NCBI RefSeq assembly: GCF_004000765.1
Contig: NZ_BILW01000042.1
Location: 1 to 54,754 of the forward strand
Length of the DNA: 54,754 nucleotides
Source of the DNA: Paenibacillus chondroitinus NBRC 15376
GTDB taxonomy: Bacteria > Bacillota > Bacilli > Paenibacillales > NBRC-103111
Direction of reading: 5' to 3'
Shown here one piece after another: positions 1-7,591 of this stretch; within the stretch, counting starts at the first letter, position 1; the number at the start of each line of letters is the position of its first letter. Position numbers and translations under genes: made by a program. The notes beneath the pieces are model-generated. The model searched no databases and was not told the DNA's origin. It saw only the letters and a program-made list of their open reading frames with translations.

Positions 1-4
1 GTTC

Positions 5-117
5 AATATACCATACTAACTTTTCATTTGCAACTTGTTTTTCTCAAGTTACTCGTTATTCCCGCATGTCTCAGCGGCAACTTTTATAAGATAACATAGA
101 TGCTGCTTCCGAGTCAA
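5..117 (-). promoter_or_regulatory. Tandem rrn-like promoters firing out of the left edge
   Basis: Two sigma-A promoters in series read leftward. The upstream one has -35 TTGACT (112-117), a 17-bp spacer and -10 TTATCT (89-94). The downstream one has -35 TTGCAA (28-33), a 17-bp spacer and -10 TATATT (5-10). Tandem strong promoters just after bofA are what precedes the rrnA operon in B. subtilis, so an rRNA or tRNA operon probably starts just beyond the window. That target is inferred, not seen. Confidence 0.6.
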
Positions 118-146
118 CCCATATGACAACTGTATTTTCCTTCCAC

Positions 147-416
147 CTATAACAAGGTCAGTTTTAATCCAACAAGCAGAAGAACCCCCGGTACACCTAA
201 CACCGTCACCGTTCCTAGTGTAGCTGTATTAATCGGCAAGTCCACCTGCGTATAGGTGCTCAGCAAATTCAAAGCATATAGCAGGAAGGCTGCTACAACA
301 ACATTCAATGTCAGACCAGACAATAATCTGCCAGCCCCTCTGTTACGCAATACGGTAACTAGCAGCAATAGTGAGGATAGTATGAGTAATACCCATACCG
401 CATATTTAATATACAC
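147..416 (-). CDS. bofA: BofA, pro-sigma-K processing inhibitor
   Basis: This 89-residue integral membrane protein matches BofA. In B. subtilis BofA sits in the outer forespore membrane and holds the SpoIVFB protease inactive, with SpoIVFA, until the forespore signal allows pro-sigma-K cleavage. An N-terminal hydrophobic segment (about residues 5-23) and a second hydrophobic stretch (about 33-50) are visible, and the C-terminal half is Gly/Val/Leu-rich as in the family. The start is GTG. Its ribosome binding site GGAGGTG lies inside the last codons of yaaL, 7 nt upstream, so translation is probably coupled. Position after recR and yaaL matches B. subtilis and supports the call. Confidence 0.9.
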   Translation of the reverse strand: MYIKYAVWVLLILSSLLLLVTVLRNRGAGRLLSGLTLNVVVAAFLLYALNLLSTYTQVDLPINTATLGTVTVLGVPGVLLLVGLKLTLL

Positions 417-418
417 GT

Positions 419-706
419 CTACACCTCCAGTAATCGATCAGTGTCAATCATGCTCAGATTTAGCCTTTTAGCCTGCTTAATGAGCATTTCAAATCTCTTC
501 TCAGCCGCCTCCATCGCATAGATGGCATAGTCAATCTGATCCTTGTCCAAGGCAAACTCGAAATGCGCCTGAGCTGCCACCCAATTCGCATGTGCCGAAC
601 GGATCTCTTGCAGCAGCAATTGCTTGTCCCGCAGAAGCTCCTCTTTTGCCCCTTTTTTCGTCTGTGGATTCTTCCTTCCGTGCATACCTAACAGAGCTGG
701 TCTCAT
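419..706 (-). CDS. yaaL: YaaL-like protein (DUF2508)
   Basis: This small cytoplasmic protein of about 95 residues belongs to the DUF2508/YaaL family, found between recR and bofA in bacilli. Its function is unknown. The body is charged and predicted helical, with conserved-looking segments around ELLRDKQLLLQEI, FEFALDKDQIDYAIYAMEAA and RFEMLIKQAK. The ATG at 706 is chosen over the longer open frame to 772 because GGAGG sits 7 nt before it; nothing comparable precedes the longer form. It is followed at 3 bp by bofA, whose ribosome binding site it contains. A terminator separates it from recR, so it may have its own promoter. Confidence 0.85.
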   Translation of the reverse strand: MRPALLGMHGRKNPQTKKGAKEELLRDKQLLLQEIRSAHANWVAAQAHFEFALDKDQIDYAIYAMEAAEKRFEMLIKQAKRLNLSMIDTDRLLEV

Positions 707-801
707 CAGCAAACCTCCATGACCCCAAATACGGGTTAATCTACCCTTATGCTTATGGGAGAAATAGAGCAAATAGAACTATGCACTTCTTTTCACGAAA
801 C

Positions 802-830
802 AAAAAAAGAGAGCTCTTCAGCTCCCTTTT
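802..830 (-). terminator. Rho-independent terminator after recR
   Basis: On the minus strand, AAAAGGGAGCT and AGCTCTCTTTT form a hairpin followed by a run of seven T. It lies 18 nt after recR and closes the dnaX-ebfC-recR operon. Confidence 0.85.
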
Positions 831-847
831 GCATGATTAACGGCTAT

Positions 848-1444
848 TTATAATTCCCTGCGGCCTTCCATGGCTTTGGACAGTGTTACTTCATCGGCAT
901 ATTCTAAATCTCCGCCAACAGGTAGTCCGTGCGCGATTCGCGTAACCTTCAGGCCAAAAGGCTTCACTAATCGAGACAGGTACATGGCCGTAGCTTCACC
1001 TTCAATGTTCGGGTTCGTGGCCAAGATTAATTCCTGTACGGTTTCATCCCCTAACCGCTTGAGCAACTCGGCGATATGAATTTGATCGGGTCCGATCCCT
1101 TCCATAGGGGAAATCGCCCCATGCAGGACATGATAGTAGCCTTCGAACTCTTTGGTGCGTTCCAAAGCAACCAAGTCCTTAGGCTCCTGTACGACGCAAA
1201 TGACGGAACCATCCCTGTTCTTATCTTGACAGATCCGGCAAGGATCAACATCGGTAATGTTGCAGCAGACGGAACAGTAGTGGAGGTTTCTTTTTACGTT
1301 GACGAGCGCCTTCGCAAAATCAATCACATCTTCTTCTTTCATACGAAGTACATGAAAAGCAAGGCGTCCCGCCGTTTTGGGGCCTACCCCCGGCAAGCGG
1401 GAGAAAGCGTCGATTAACTTAGAAATCGGTTCGGGGTAATACAA
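848..1444 (-). CDS. recR: Recombination mediator RecR
   Basis: RecR works with RecF and RecO to load RecA onto SSB-coated single-stranded DNA during recombinational repair. The 198-residue length is standard. Visible elements are the helix-hairpin-helix (LPGVGPKTAGRLAF, residues 17-30), the zinc-binding cysteines C57, C60, C69 and C72, the Toprim core (VICVVQEPKDL and ATNPNIEGEATA), and the C-terminal AHGLPVGGDLEYAD signature. The start is TTG, preceded by GAGGGAG at about 8 nt; the sequence then aligns from residue 2 with B. subtilis RecR. It lies in the conserved dnaX-ebfC-recR order. Confidence 0.97.
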   Translation of the reverse strand: MYYPEPISKLIDAFSRLPGVGPKTAGRLAFHVLRMKEEDVIDFAKALVNVKRNLHYCSVCCNITDVDPCRICQDKNRDGSVICVVQEPKDLVALERTKEFEGYYHVLHGAISPMEGIGPDQIHIAELLKRLGDETVQELILATNPNIEGEATAMYLSRLVKPFGLKVTRIAHGLPVGGDLEYADEVTLSKAMEGRREL

Positions 1445-1489
1445 AGGAAGTTCTCCCTCATCTTTCAGAATCGTAGCTCATGGTTGTGA

Positions 1490-1801
1490 TTAGAACAAAC
1501 CAGGGATGTTCATACCACCTGTGAATTTGCCCATATCTTTATTCGCGATTTCTTCCGCTTTGGTCATCGCGTCATTGACAGCTGTAAGCACAAGATCTTG
1601 CAGCATTTCAACATCATCCGGATCAACAGCTTCAGGCTTGATTGTGATGCTTTGTACTTTTTTGTGTCCATTCACTGTACAAGTAACAACGCCGCCGCCA
1701 GCTGTGCCTTCAATGATTTTCGTGCCCAGTTCTTCTTGAGCCTTCATCATTTGCTCTTGCATTTTCTTCACTTGTTTCATCATTTGGTTCATGTTATTCA
1801 T
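1490..1801 (-). CDS. ebfC: YbaB/EbfC-family nucleoid-associated protein
   Basis: This 103-residue protein is a YbaB/EbfC-family DNA-binding protein, thought to act as a homodimer that bridges or coats DNA. The Met/Gln/Lys-rich N terminus (MNNMNQMMKQVKKMQEQM) forms the long first helix. It is followed by the core TAGGGVVTCTVNGHKKVQSI and the EMLQDLVLTAVNDAMTKAEE helix. Sitting between dnaX and recR, 25 bp after dnaX and 45 bp before recR, it is clearly part of that operon. The start has AGGAG 9 nt upstream. Its in vivo role in Gram-positives is poorly defined. Confidence 0.95.
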   Translation of the reverse strand: MNNMNQMMKQVKKMQEQMMKAQEELGTKIIEGTAGGGVVTCTVNGHKKVQSITIKPEAVDPDDVEMLQDLVLTAVNDAMTKAEEIANKDMGKFTGGMNIPGLF

Positions 1802-1826
1802 TTTTGTTTGCTCCTTTGTATTTAGT

Positions 1827-3563
1827 CTAGTCTTCTTTAATGGTCACTAAATCTTCGCCAAACAGTTGAATCGCTTCGGAGATCCATTCCTCTTTGGGTG
1901 GAGATCCTGGACTGCCTTCTTCCGCCACAAGTTCCAGAACTTCAGGCTGACTGGTAGTCGCATCACTCTTCGCGTCGTCCCACTCTTTGCGCATAACCGT
2001 AAGCAAGCGCATGGACTTGCCGAATACTGAGCTGAGTACTTGCTCGATAATGAGTTTGTTCTCCGGTTTCTCTGTCGTGTTACGGTGCATTTCATTCTTG
2101 AACGCAACCAATACCACATCATCGAGCATTGAGACCAGATCACCATTCACAAACCAAGCATGGACTGTAATCTTCTTCTCCTTGACCAGACCCAACACCT
2201 GACTCCATTTCATAAGAGCTGCTTTGGTTTCCGGACCTTCCGAAGCCTTCAGGTATCCATCAAGCTTAATCCCTGACTTCTTGGACGGCGCAGAGGCCAC
2301 CGGCATTTTGGGCGCTGGTTTCGTTTCAACAGCCGCACCCGATACTCCCGATTTTAACAGTCCAGCTATCTGGTCTTCAAGTTGTTTGAGCTTCTGGGTC
2401 ATTTGAGCAAAAAGATCGCCTTGCGGCATCCGGCTTCCCAGATCTGCCCCTGCGCTGACAGCCGCATGTCCTTCGCCGCTATGACCGCCGCACATTTTCA
2501 TAATTGAAATCTCGAGCAGGGTTTGGGGCTGGACGGAATACTTCATTTCACTCTGATAATGATTCAGTATTTCTATCATGCCCATCATTTCGTTTGGCGT
2601 AAAATGGCTGGCAATTTCACTGAGCTCGCGCATATCAAACACGCGTTCTGTAATGACCGGCGAATTCGGCACCATGCGAACCATGAGCAAATCGCGGAAA
2701 TAATTAATCAAATTCTCGATGCATTTGTCAGCACTTTTGCCTTCTTGCATAAATGTATCGATTAGCTCTAGCGCGGCGCCAAGGTTCTTGTCTTTGATAC
2801 AAAGCACGAGCTTTTTGAATTGATCGGAAGCCACCCCGCCGGTGATGGACAATATGTCCGAGAGCTGCACTTCCCCTGTTGCAAAAGAGGTCGCTTGATC
2901 CAGAAGGCTGAGCGCATCGCGCATCCCGCCATCGGACAATCTTGCAATATAATGGAGCGCTTCCTCGTTAATGGAAATCCGCTCCTGATCACAAATATAT
3001 TTCAGCCGCTGCACCTGATCATCCATCGAAACACGTCGAAAGTCAAAGCGCTGACAGCGAGAAATAATCGTTGCCGGAATCTTATGCGGCTCCGTCGTCG
3101 CTAGTATGAACATCACATGGGCGGGCGGCTCTTCAAGTGTTTTGAGCAGTGCGTTGAAAGCCTCTGTAGTCAGCATGTGCACTTCATCGATGATATAGAC
3201 CTTCTGTCTGACTTCGGTAGGAGCATACTTGACTTTATCCCTAATATCCCGAATTTCTTCAACACCGCGGTTAGAAGCGGCGTCAATCTCAACGACATCC
3301 ATGACAGCGCCGTCCGTGATGCGTTCACAGGCAGAGCAAGCATTGCATGGCTCTTCAGCTGGACCGTTTAAGCAGTTAACTGCTTTGGCTAATATTTTGG
3401 CCGTACTTGTCTTCCCTGTTCCCCGTGGTCCGTTGAACAAATAAGCATGGGTAAGGCGATTTTCTCGCAAAGAATTCTGCAGTGTCTGCGTGATATGTTT
3501 CTGACCGACAACCTCACGAAACGTCTGAGACCTCCACGTTCGATATAGAGCAATATGTGCCAT
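1827..3563 (-). CDS. dnaX: DNA polymerase III subunits gamma/tau
   Basis: DnaX is the clamp-loader ATPase of the replicative polymerase. The 578-residue protein has an AAA+ core with Walker A GPRGTGKT (residues 45-52), a zinc module with Cys at about 64, 73, 76 and 79, Walker B IIDEVH (about 124-129), and the SRC sensor motif in IISRCQRF. The linker and polymerase-binding domain follow. The ATG at 3563 is chosen because GGAGAGG lies about 7 nt upstream; five extra codons upstream overlap that site and are unlikely to be translated. No obvious slippery heptamer of the E. coli type was noticed, so a separate gamma product is not claimed. The SRP RNA gene lies immediately upstream, as in B. subtilis. 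Confidence 0.97.
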   Translation of the reverse strand: MAHIALYRTWRSQTFREVVGQKHITQTLQNSLRENRLTHAYLFNGPRGTGKTSTAKILAKAVNCLNGPAEEPCNACSACERITDGAVMDVVEIDAASNRGVEEIRDIRDKVKYAPTEVRQKVYIIDEVHMLTTEAFNALLKTLEEPPAHVMFILATTEPHKIPATIISRCQRFDFRRVSMDDQVQRLKYICDQERISINEEALHYIARLSDGGMRDALSLLDQATSFATGEVQLSDILSITGGVASDQFKKLVLCIKDKNLGAALELIDTFMQEGKSADKCIENLINYFRDLLMVRMVPNSPVITERVFDMRELSEIASHFTPNEMMGMIEILNHYQSEMKYSVQPQTLLEISIMKMCGGHSGEGHAAVSAGADLGSRMPQGDLFAQMTQKLKQLEDQIAGLLKSGVSGAAVETKPAPKMPVASAPSKKSGIKLDGYLKASEGPETKAALMKWSQVLGLVKEKKITVHAWFVNGDLVSMLDDVVLVAFKNEMHRNTTEKPENKLIIEQVLSSVFGKSMRLLTVMRKEWDDAKSDATTSQPEVLELVAEEGSPGSPPKEEWISEAIQLFGEDLVTIKED

Positions 3564-3679
3564 AGTGTTCCTCTCCATTAATCCCTGCGTGGAATGCTGA
3601 ATCCATTATACTATATCGCAACAGGGGATGAAATAGAGGATCAAACATGGAATCCGGATCTGATGCGGATAGACAAAAT

Positions 3680-3705
3680 AAAAAACGCCCCAAAAGAAGG
3701 CGTCC
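3680..3705 (-). terminator. Terminator of the SRP RNA gene
   Basis: On the minus strand GACGCC and GGGCGTT pair around an 8-nt loop and are followed by TTTTTTATTTT. It lies about 30 nt beyond the predicted mature 3' end of the SRP RNA. Confidence 0.75.
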
Positions 3706-3732
3706 AAGTTCAAAGTCATATGAAATTTCATT

Positions 3733-4002
3733 ATAAACCGTGCACCTGTTATTGATAAAGTGATACAAGCGAACTCTTATCGTTAGCTCAAGTCAGGCAG
3801 CCCCTCGGCACATGAAACATCTCACTTACGGCTGCTTCCTTCCAGACCTGACCGGGTTCATGAGCATTCATTGCGAAGGACCCAACTCTCAACACCACGT
3901 GTAAGAGCCAGACCTCACATCACAGTACCGCTAACAGGAATTCAACCCCGCTACAGCGGATTGCGAGTTACAGGGCACCGCTACCTCCCCGTCTAGCACA
4001 GT
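3733..4002 (-). ncRNA. ffs: Large-type signal recognition particle RNA (scRNA)
   Basis: This is the Bacillus-type SRP RNA, about 270 nt with an Alu domain. Read on the minus strand it begins near TGTGCTAGACGGGGAGGTAG, the conserved Alu 5' domain (3986-4000 region). It contains the universally conserved apical S-domain core GGTCAGGTCTGGAAGGAAGC (about 3834-3856 region) and ends near ACAGGTGCACGGT (3738-3750), which matches the B. subtilis scRNA 3' end. It binds Ffh (and HBsu in Bacillus) and directs co-translational membrane targeting. The 5' end is set from the promoter 7 nt upstream; the exact 3' end is estimated. Confidence 0.95.
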
Positions 4003-4008
4003 AAAAAT

Positions 4009-4037
4009 AGTATAGCTGATTCACCTGTAAATAGCAA
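4009..4037 (-). promoter_or_regulatory. Sigma-A promoter of the SRP RNA
   Basis: The -35 element TTGCTA (4032-4037) and -10 TATACT (4009-4014) are separated by exactly 17 bp. Transcription would begin near 4002, matching the start of the conserved RNA. Confidence 0.85.
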
Positions 4038-4068
4038 CTAAGGGGGAAAATATACCTGATCGCCTTGA

Positions 4069-4482
4069 TTACCGTGACATTTTCACCGTTGTTTTGTAAC
4101 GCGGCATATTGGTATCAAAAGCGTTTTGCACTTGAGAGCGAAGCTCTTCAACTTGCGCCGCCGTCAAGTGCGGCTTTGCTTTTATTTTCACGCGAGCATT
4201 GGGTCCGTTGATGGCAATATTGGATTTCTCGATTCCTTGAAACTGTGCGAGCACATTTTTCATTAAGTTTGAATCATCCTCGTAGTGATGATACGTCGGA
4301 TTCAGCGGGTCGTTTGGATTCACATTGGTGATGCCTAAATACCCGTCCCGCTTGTAATTTTGCGCTTTATAATTGCCCGTATCCGTCTGCGGCGGGTTTT
4401 TGTTACTCGAATTGATGCCGCACCCGGCCAAGCTCATGGTAAGCAGAATGGCTAAGGTTATTCTTCGCATACCCTTGAACAT
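4069..4482 (-). CDS. YhcN/YlaJ-like spore lipoprotein (probable)
   Basis: The 137-residue product is a lipoprotein. From the ATG at 4482 (GGAGGTG 7 nt upstream) it has a basic start (MFKGMRR), a hydrophobic core, and lipobox LAGC with the acylated Cys at residue 21. The mature part has a polar Asn/Pro-rich linker, then a compact region (LMKNVLAQFQGIEKSNIAI, ARVKIKAKPHLTAAQVEELR) of the kind seen in the YhcN/YlaJ sporulation lipoproteins, which sit in the spore membrane and affect germination or outgrowth. Family assignment is by pattern, not alignment. The gene stands alone between rpmE and the SRP RNA, at the junction of two blocks that are far apart in B. subtilis. Confidence 0.65.
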   Translation of the reverse strand: MFKGMRRITLAILLTMSLAGCGINSSNKNPPQTDTGNYKAQNYKRDGYLGITNVNPNDPLNPTYHHYEDDSNLMKNVLAQFQGIEKSNIAINGPNARVKIKAKPHLTAAQVEELRSQVQNAFDTNMPRYKTTVKMSR

Positions 4483-4573
4483 AAAAACACCTCCCATTGG
4501 ACTCTAAGTCTAAACTTAGGATGACCAAGGGAGGACGTCTTATGCTGATTGGCAGCAAAGTAATTGATACCAA

Positions 4574-4771
4574 TTAGATTCCGTATTTCTTTTTGAACTT
4601 GTCGACACGGCCGCCTACATCGATAAACTTTTGTTTACCAGTGTAGAAAGGATGGCAATTGGAGCAAATCTCAACGCGAAGATTTTGCTTGATTGAACCC
4701 GTTTCGAACACATTACCACAAGCGCAAGTCACTGTGGTTGCATGATAAGTAGGATGAATACCTGCTTTCAT
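4574..4771 (-). CDS. rpmE: 50S ribosomal protein L31, zinc-binding form
   Basis: The 65-residue protein is bacterial L31. It starts MKAGIHPTYHATTVTCACGN and carries Cys16, Cys18, Cys36 and Cys39, the zinc ligands of the C+ type of L31. In B. subtilis this type is replaced by zinc-free YtiA under zinc starvation. GAGGTG lies 7 nt upstream of the ATG. Its place downstream of rho follows B. subtilis, except that a radical SAM gene intervenes here. Confidence 0.97.
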   Translation of the reverse strand: MKAGIHPTYHATTVTCACGNVFETGSIKQNLRVEICSNCHPFYTGKQKFIDVGGRVDKFKKKYGI

Positions 4772-4899
4772 GTTGGTTCACCTCTTTCCGCCCTGAATCA
4801 TTTGCTGAATCAGAGTTAATGGACGTACCTTAGGTACTTTTGCATTGTAGCATATTCGCAAGTTCGAATGCAATGGAAAAACGAGTGGAACCCCCTAAC

Positions 4900-6174
4900 T
4901 TAGAGAACCATTGTCGTATTTCTGTCGCTGGCGTAGAACTTTGGCGTATGCGAGTAAGATCCAAGCACAACATCAGGCAATTCCTGCTCGAAAATCTCAA
5001 TCATTTGCTTCATGCCAAGCAGCTCGCCCCGAGCCTTAGGGATAATCCCCAAATAACTTTCAGGGTCAATATTCAGGTTGCGCAATTGAATTAATTTTAA
5101 TCCCGTTCTTCGCACGAATTCGATCATAGCCTCAATCTCTTCTTCCCGATCCGTTACACCTGGGAAAACAAGATAGTTGATTGAAGTAATTACACCTTTG
5201 TCCGTTGCGTAGCGAAGGGATTTCTCAACATTTTTCAGCGTATAAGCTCTAGGCTTGTAATAGGCATTGTAGTGATCATCCAAAGCACTGATCGTACTCA
5301 CACGCATTAGGTCAAGCCCGGCGTCTACGATGCCGCGGATATGGTCTGTCAGCCCTGCATTCGTGTTGATGTTGATGTAGCCCATCTTCGTCTGCTCACG
5401 AACCTGCTTGATAGCCGGAACAATAAGCGCCGCTTGTGTACTAGGCTCACCTTCACACCCTTGTCCGAAGGAGATGATGCTATCAGGCGTGCGTAGATGC
5501 TCCAGCATGATCTGCGTGATCTCTTCGATCTGAGGTTTAAAATTCATACGCGTCTGCGGAGCCACAAAGCCGCTCTCATCCGGCTGTTCCGATATACATC
5601 CGAAGCAGCCTGCGTTACAGGAATAGGAGACCGGAACAGCGCCTTCCCAACGCTGCAGGAAGGTATTCGAAGCGGTCAGGCACTCATAACCGAGTGCGCA
5701 GTTGGATAAGTGTGCGTACAAGCGGTTTTCCGGATACTTGGCCGTCAAGGTTTTGACCTGGGACTCCAGCTCCGTCACATCGCAATGAATCGGATTCCAG
5801 AAGTAGGGATTATCCGTTAGTCGAGCAGCTACATAGAAGGCATCATCCTTCCATACAACAGCCGTATAACCGAACAGCGGCAGCGCCTTGGTCTTGTCGG
5901 ATTTGACGTAACCAGGCAGCAGCAGGCGGGTAAACCCCTGCGGCAGCAGCGCACCGACAGCATGATAATCGCCTGGCACCAGCTTCATATCGCCAGTCTC
6001 AGCATCTATGCCTACTGGCCGTGTAAAAGGAAGACTGACAAGCGTCGCCCCTTCGGGCAGCGGAATCAACTCGTCTTCCATAATTTCTGTAATCATTTCA
6101 GCATTTCGACCAAGCGCCAAAAAATCCGGATGGTCAAAAACGTTTCCTTGTGAGTCTGAATAAACCAAATTCAT
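4900..6174 (-). CDS. Radical SAM protein of unknown substrate
   Basis: The 424-residue protein has a radical SAM core. The CNAGCFGC motif (CxxxCxxC, about residues 186-193) would bind the 4Fe-4S cluster. SFGQGCEGEPS resembles the GGE motif that contacts SAM, and NINTNAG and SINYLVFPGVTD are further barrel strands. The N-terminal 180 residues form a separate domain (LPFTRPVGIDAETGDMKLVP...) that may bind substrate. GAGGAG lies 7 nt before the ATG. It sits between rho and rpmE, a slot occupied by neither gene in B. subtilis. No precursor peptide or second cluster-rich domain was seen nearby, so the substrate cannot be inferred. Confidence 0.8.
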   Translation of the reverse strand: MNLVYSDSQGNVFDHPDFLALGRNAEMITEIMEDELIPLPEGATLVSLPFTRPVGIDAETGDMKLVPGDYHAVGALLPQGFTRLLLPGYVKSDKTKALPLFGYTAVVWKDDAFYVAARLTDNPYFWNPIHCDVTELESQVKTLTAKYPENRLYAHLSNCALGYECLTASNTFLQRWEGAVPVSYSCNAGCFGCISEQPDESGFVAPQTRMNFKPQIEEITQIMLEHLRTPDSIISFGQGCEGEPSTQAALIVPAIKQVREQTKMGYININTNAGLTDHIRGIVDAGLDLMRVSTISALDDHYNAYYKPRAYTLKNVEKSLRYATDKGVITSINYLVFPGVTDREEEIEAMIEFVRRTGLKLIQLRNLNIDPESYLGIIPKARGELLGMKQMIEIFEQELPDVVLGSYSHTPKFYASDRNTTMVL

Positions 6175-6217
6175 AACGGTACTCCTCTTTATGCGTTAAC
6201 GCATCTTCCGCATCTCA

Positions 6218-7522
6218 TTAAGATGCTGAGTTTTTCACTTTCCCTTTGCTCGCCCCTGTGGACGGTGAAGAGCCCGTCGATGGAGAAGCCAAAGAATCCA
6301 GGAACTCTTGATTCGTTTTCGTTTCGGCAAGTTTTTTGATGAAGGACTCGGTGTATTCGTGCGAATCGTTCATACCTTTGCGGAGCGCCCATACCTTCTC
6401 GAGTTCATCTTTGCTCAGCAGCGCCTCTTCGCGGCGCGTACCGGATCTGCGAATGTCGATAGCAGGGAAAATACGGCGTTCCGCCATTTTACGATCCAGA
6501 TGCAGCTCAAGATTACCTGTCCCTTTAAATTCCTCGTAGATGACGTCGTCCATACGCGAACCCGTCTCCACAAGTGCTGTAGCGAGAATCGTTAAGCTGC
6601 CGCCTTCCTCGATGTTACGGGCAGCTCCGAAGAAACGCTTCGGACGATGAAATGCGCCAGGATCAATACCACCGGATAGTGTCCGGCCTGTTGGCGGAAC
6701 TACAAGGTTGTAGGCCCTAGCCAACCGAGTGATGCTGTCCAGCAAAATAACAACGTCTTTCTTATGTTCAACTAAACGCATAGCGCGTTCCAGGACTAAT
6801 TCAGCAACTTTAATATGATTCTCAGGCAGCTCGTCAAAAGTAGAAGCAACAACTTCTCCTTTCACAGAACGCTGCATGTCCGTAACTTCCTCAGGACGCT
6901 CATCGATCAACAGAACGAAAAGCTCAATGTCAGGGTAGTTCGTAGAAATACTGTTGGCAATTTCTTTGAGCAGCAATGTTTTACCTGCTTTGGGAGGCGC
7001 AACAATCAATCCACGTTGGCCTAGACCTACAGGCGCAAGCAAATCCATGATACGCATGGAAACTTTGTTAGGCTCTGTTTCAAGCGTAATACGCGTATCC
7101 GGATAGAGTGGCGTCAAGGCAGGGAAATGAAGCCGCTCGGCAGCTGTTTCCGGTTTCTCGCCATTAACCGCTTCAACCTGAAGAAGCCCGAAATAACGCT
7201 CATTCTCTTTAGGAGGACGGCATTTGCCTGATACAATATCCCCGGAGCGCAAATCGAATTTGCGAATCTGGGAAGCAGAAATATAAATGTCTTCTGAGCT
7301 TGGAAGATAGTTAATGGGACGCAAGAAACCAAAGCCCTCTTGAAGAATTTCGAGGACACCTTGCATAAACATTAGACCACTTTCAGCAGCTTGTGCACGT
7401 AAAATTGCAAAGATGAGTTCTTTTTTCTTCAGCGTACCGTAGTATGGAATCTGATGTTTCTTAGCTAGTTTATATAATTCAGTAAGCTTGAGTACTTCAA
7501 GCTCAGCAAGCTGCATGCTCAT
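6218..7522 (-). CDS. rho: Transcription termination factor Rho
   Basis: Rho is a hexameric RNA-dependent ATPase that ends transcription at unstructured C-rich RNA. The 434-residue protein has the Rho N-terminal helical domain (about residues 5-45), the cold-shock-like RNA-binding domain with GFGFLR (63-68), Walker A APPKAGKT (175-182), the Q-loop/R-loop region, and Walker B VVILLDSITR. The C-terminal tail is Ser/Thr/Gly-rich (ASPSTGSSPSTGASKG) and longer than in B. subtilis Rho. TTTGGTGG lies 8 nt upstream of the ATG. It follows murA in the same orientation as in B. subtilis. Confidence 0.97.
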   Translation of the reverse strand: MSMQLAELEVLKLTELYKLAKKHQIPYYGTLKKKELIFAILRAQAAESGLMFMQGVLEILQEGFGFLRPINYLPSSEDIYISASQIRKFDLRSGDIVSGKCRPPKENERYFGLLQVEAVNGEKPETAAERLHFPALTPLYPDTRITLETEPNKVSMRIMDLLAPVGLGQRGLIVAPPKAGKTLLLKEIANSISTNYPDIELFVLLIDERPEEVTDMQRSVKGEVVASTFDELPENHIKVAELVLERAMRLVEHKKDVVILLDSITRLARAYNLVVPPTGRTLSGGIDPGAFHRPKRFFGAARNIEEGGSLTILATALVETGSRMDDVIYEEFKGTGNLELHLDRKMAERRIFPAIDIRRSGTRREEALLSKDELEKVWALRKGMNDSHEYTESFIKKLAETKTNQEFLDSLASPSTGSSPSTGASKGKVKNSAS

Positions 7523-7591
7523 GATTCAACCACCAAACTATTAAATTTTCAATTGGATTCTAGCATTGCCTGTTGTCTGGAACTTTATTCC

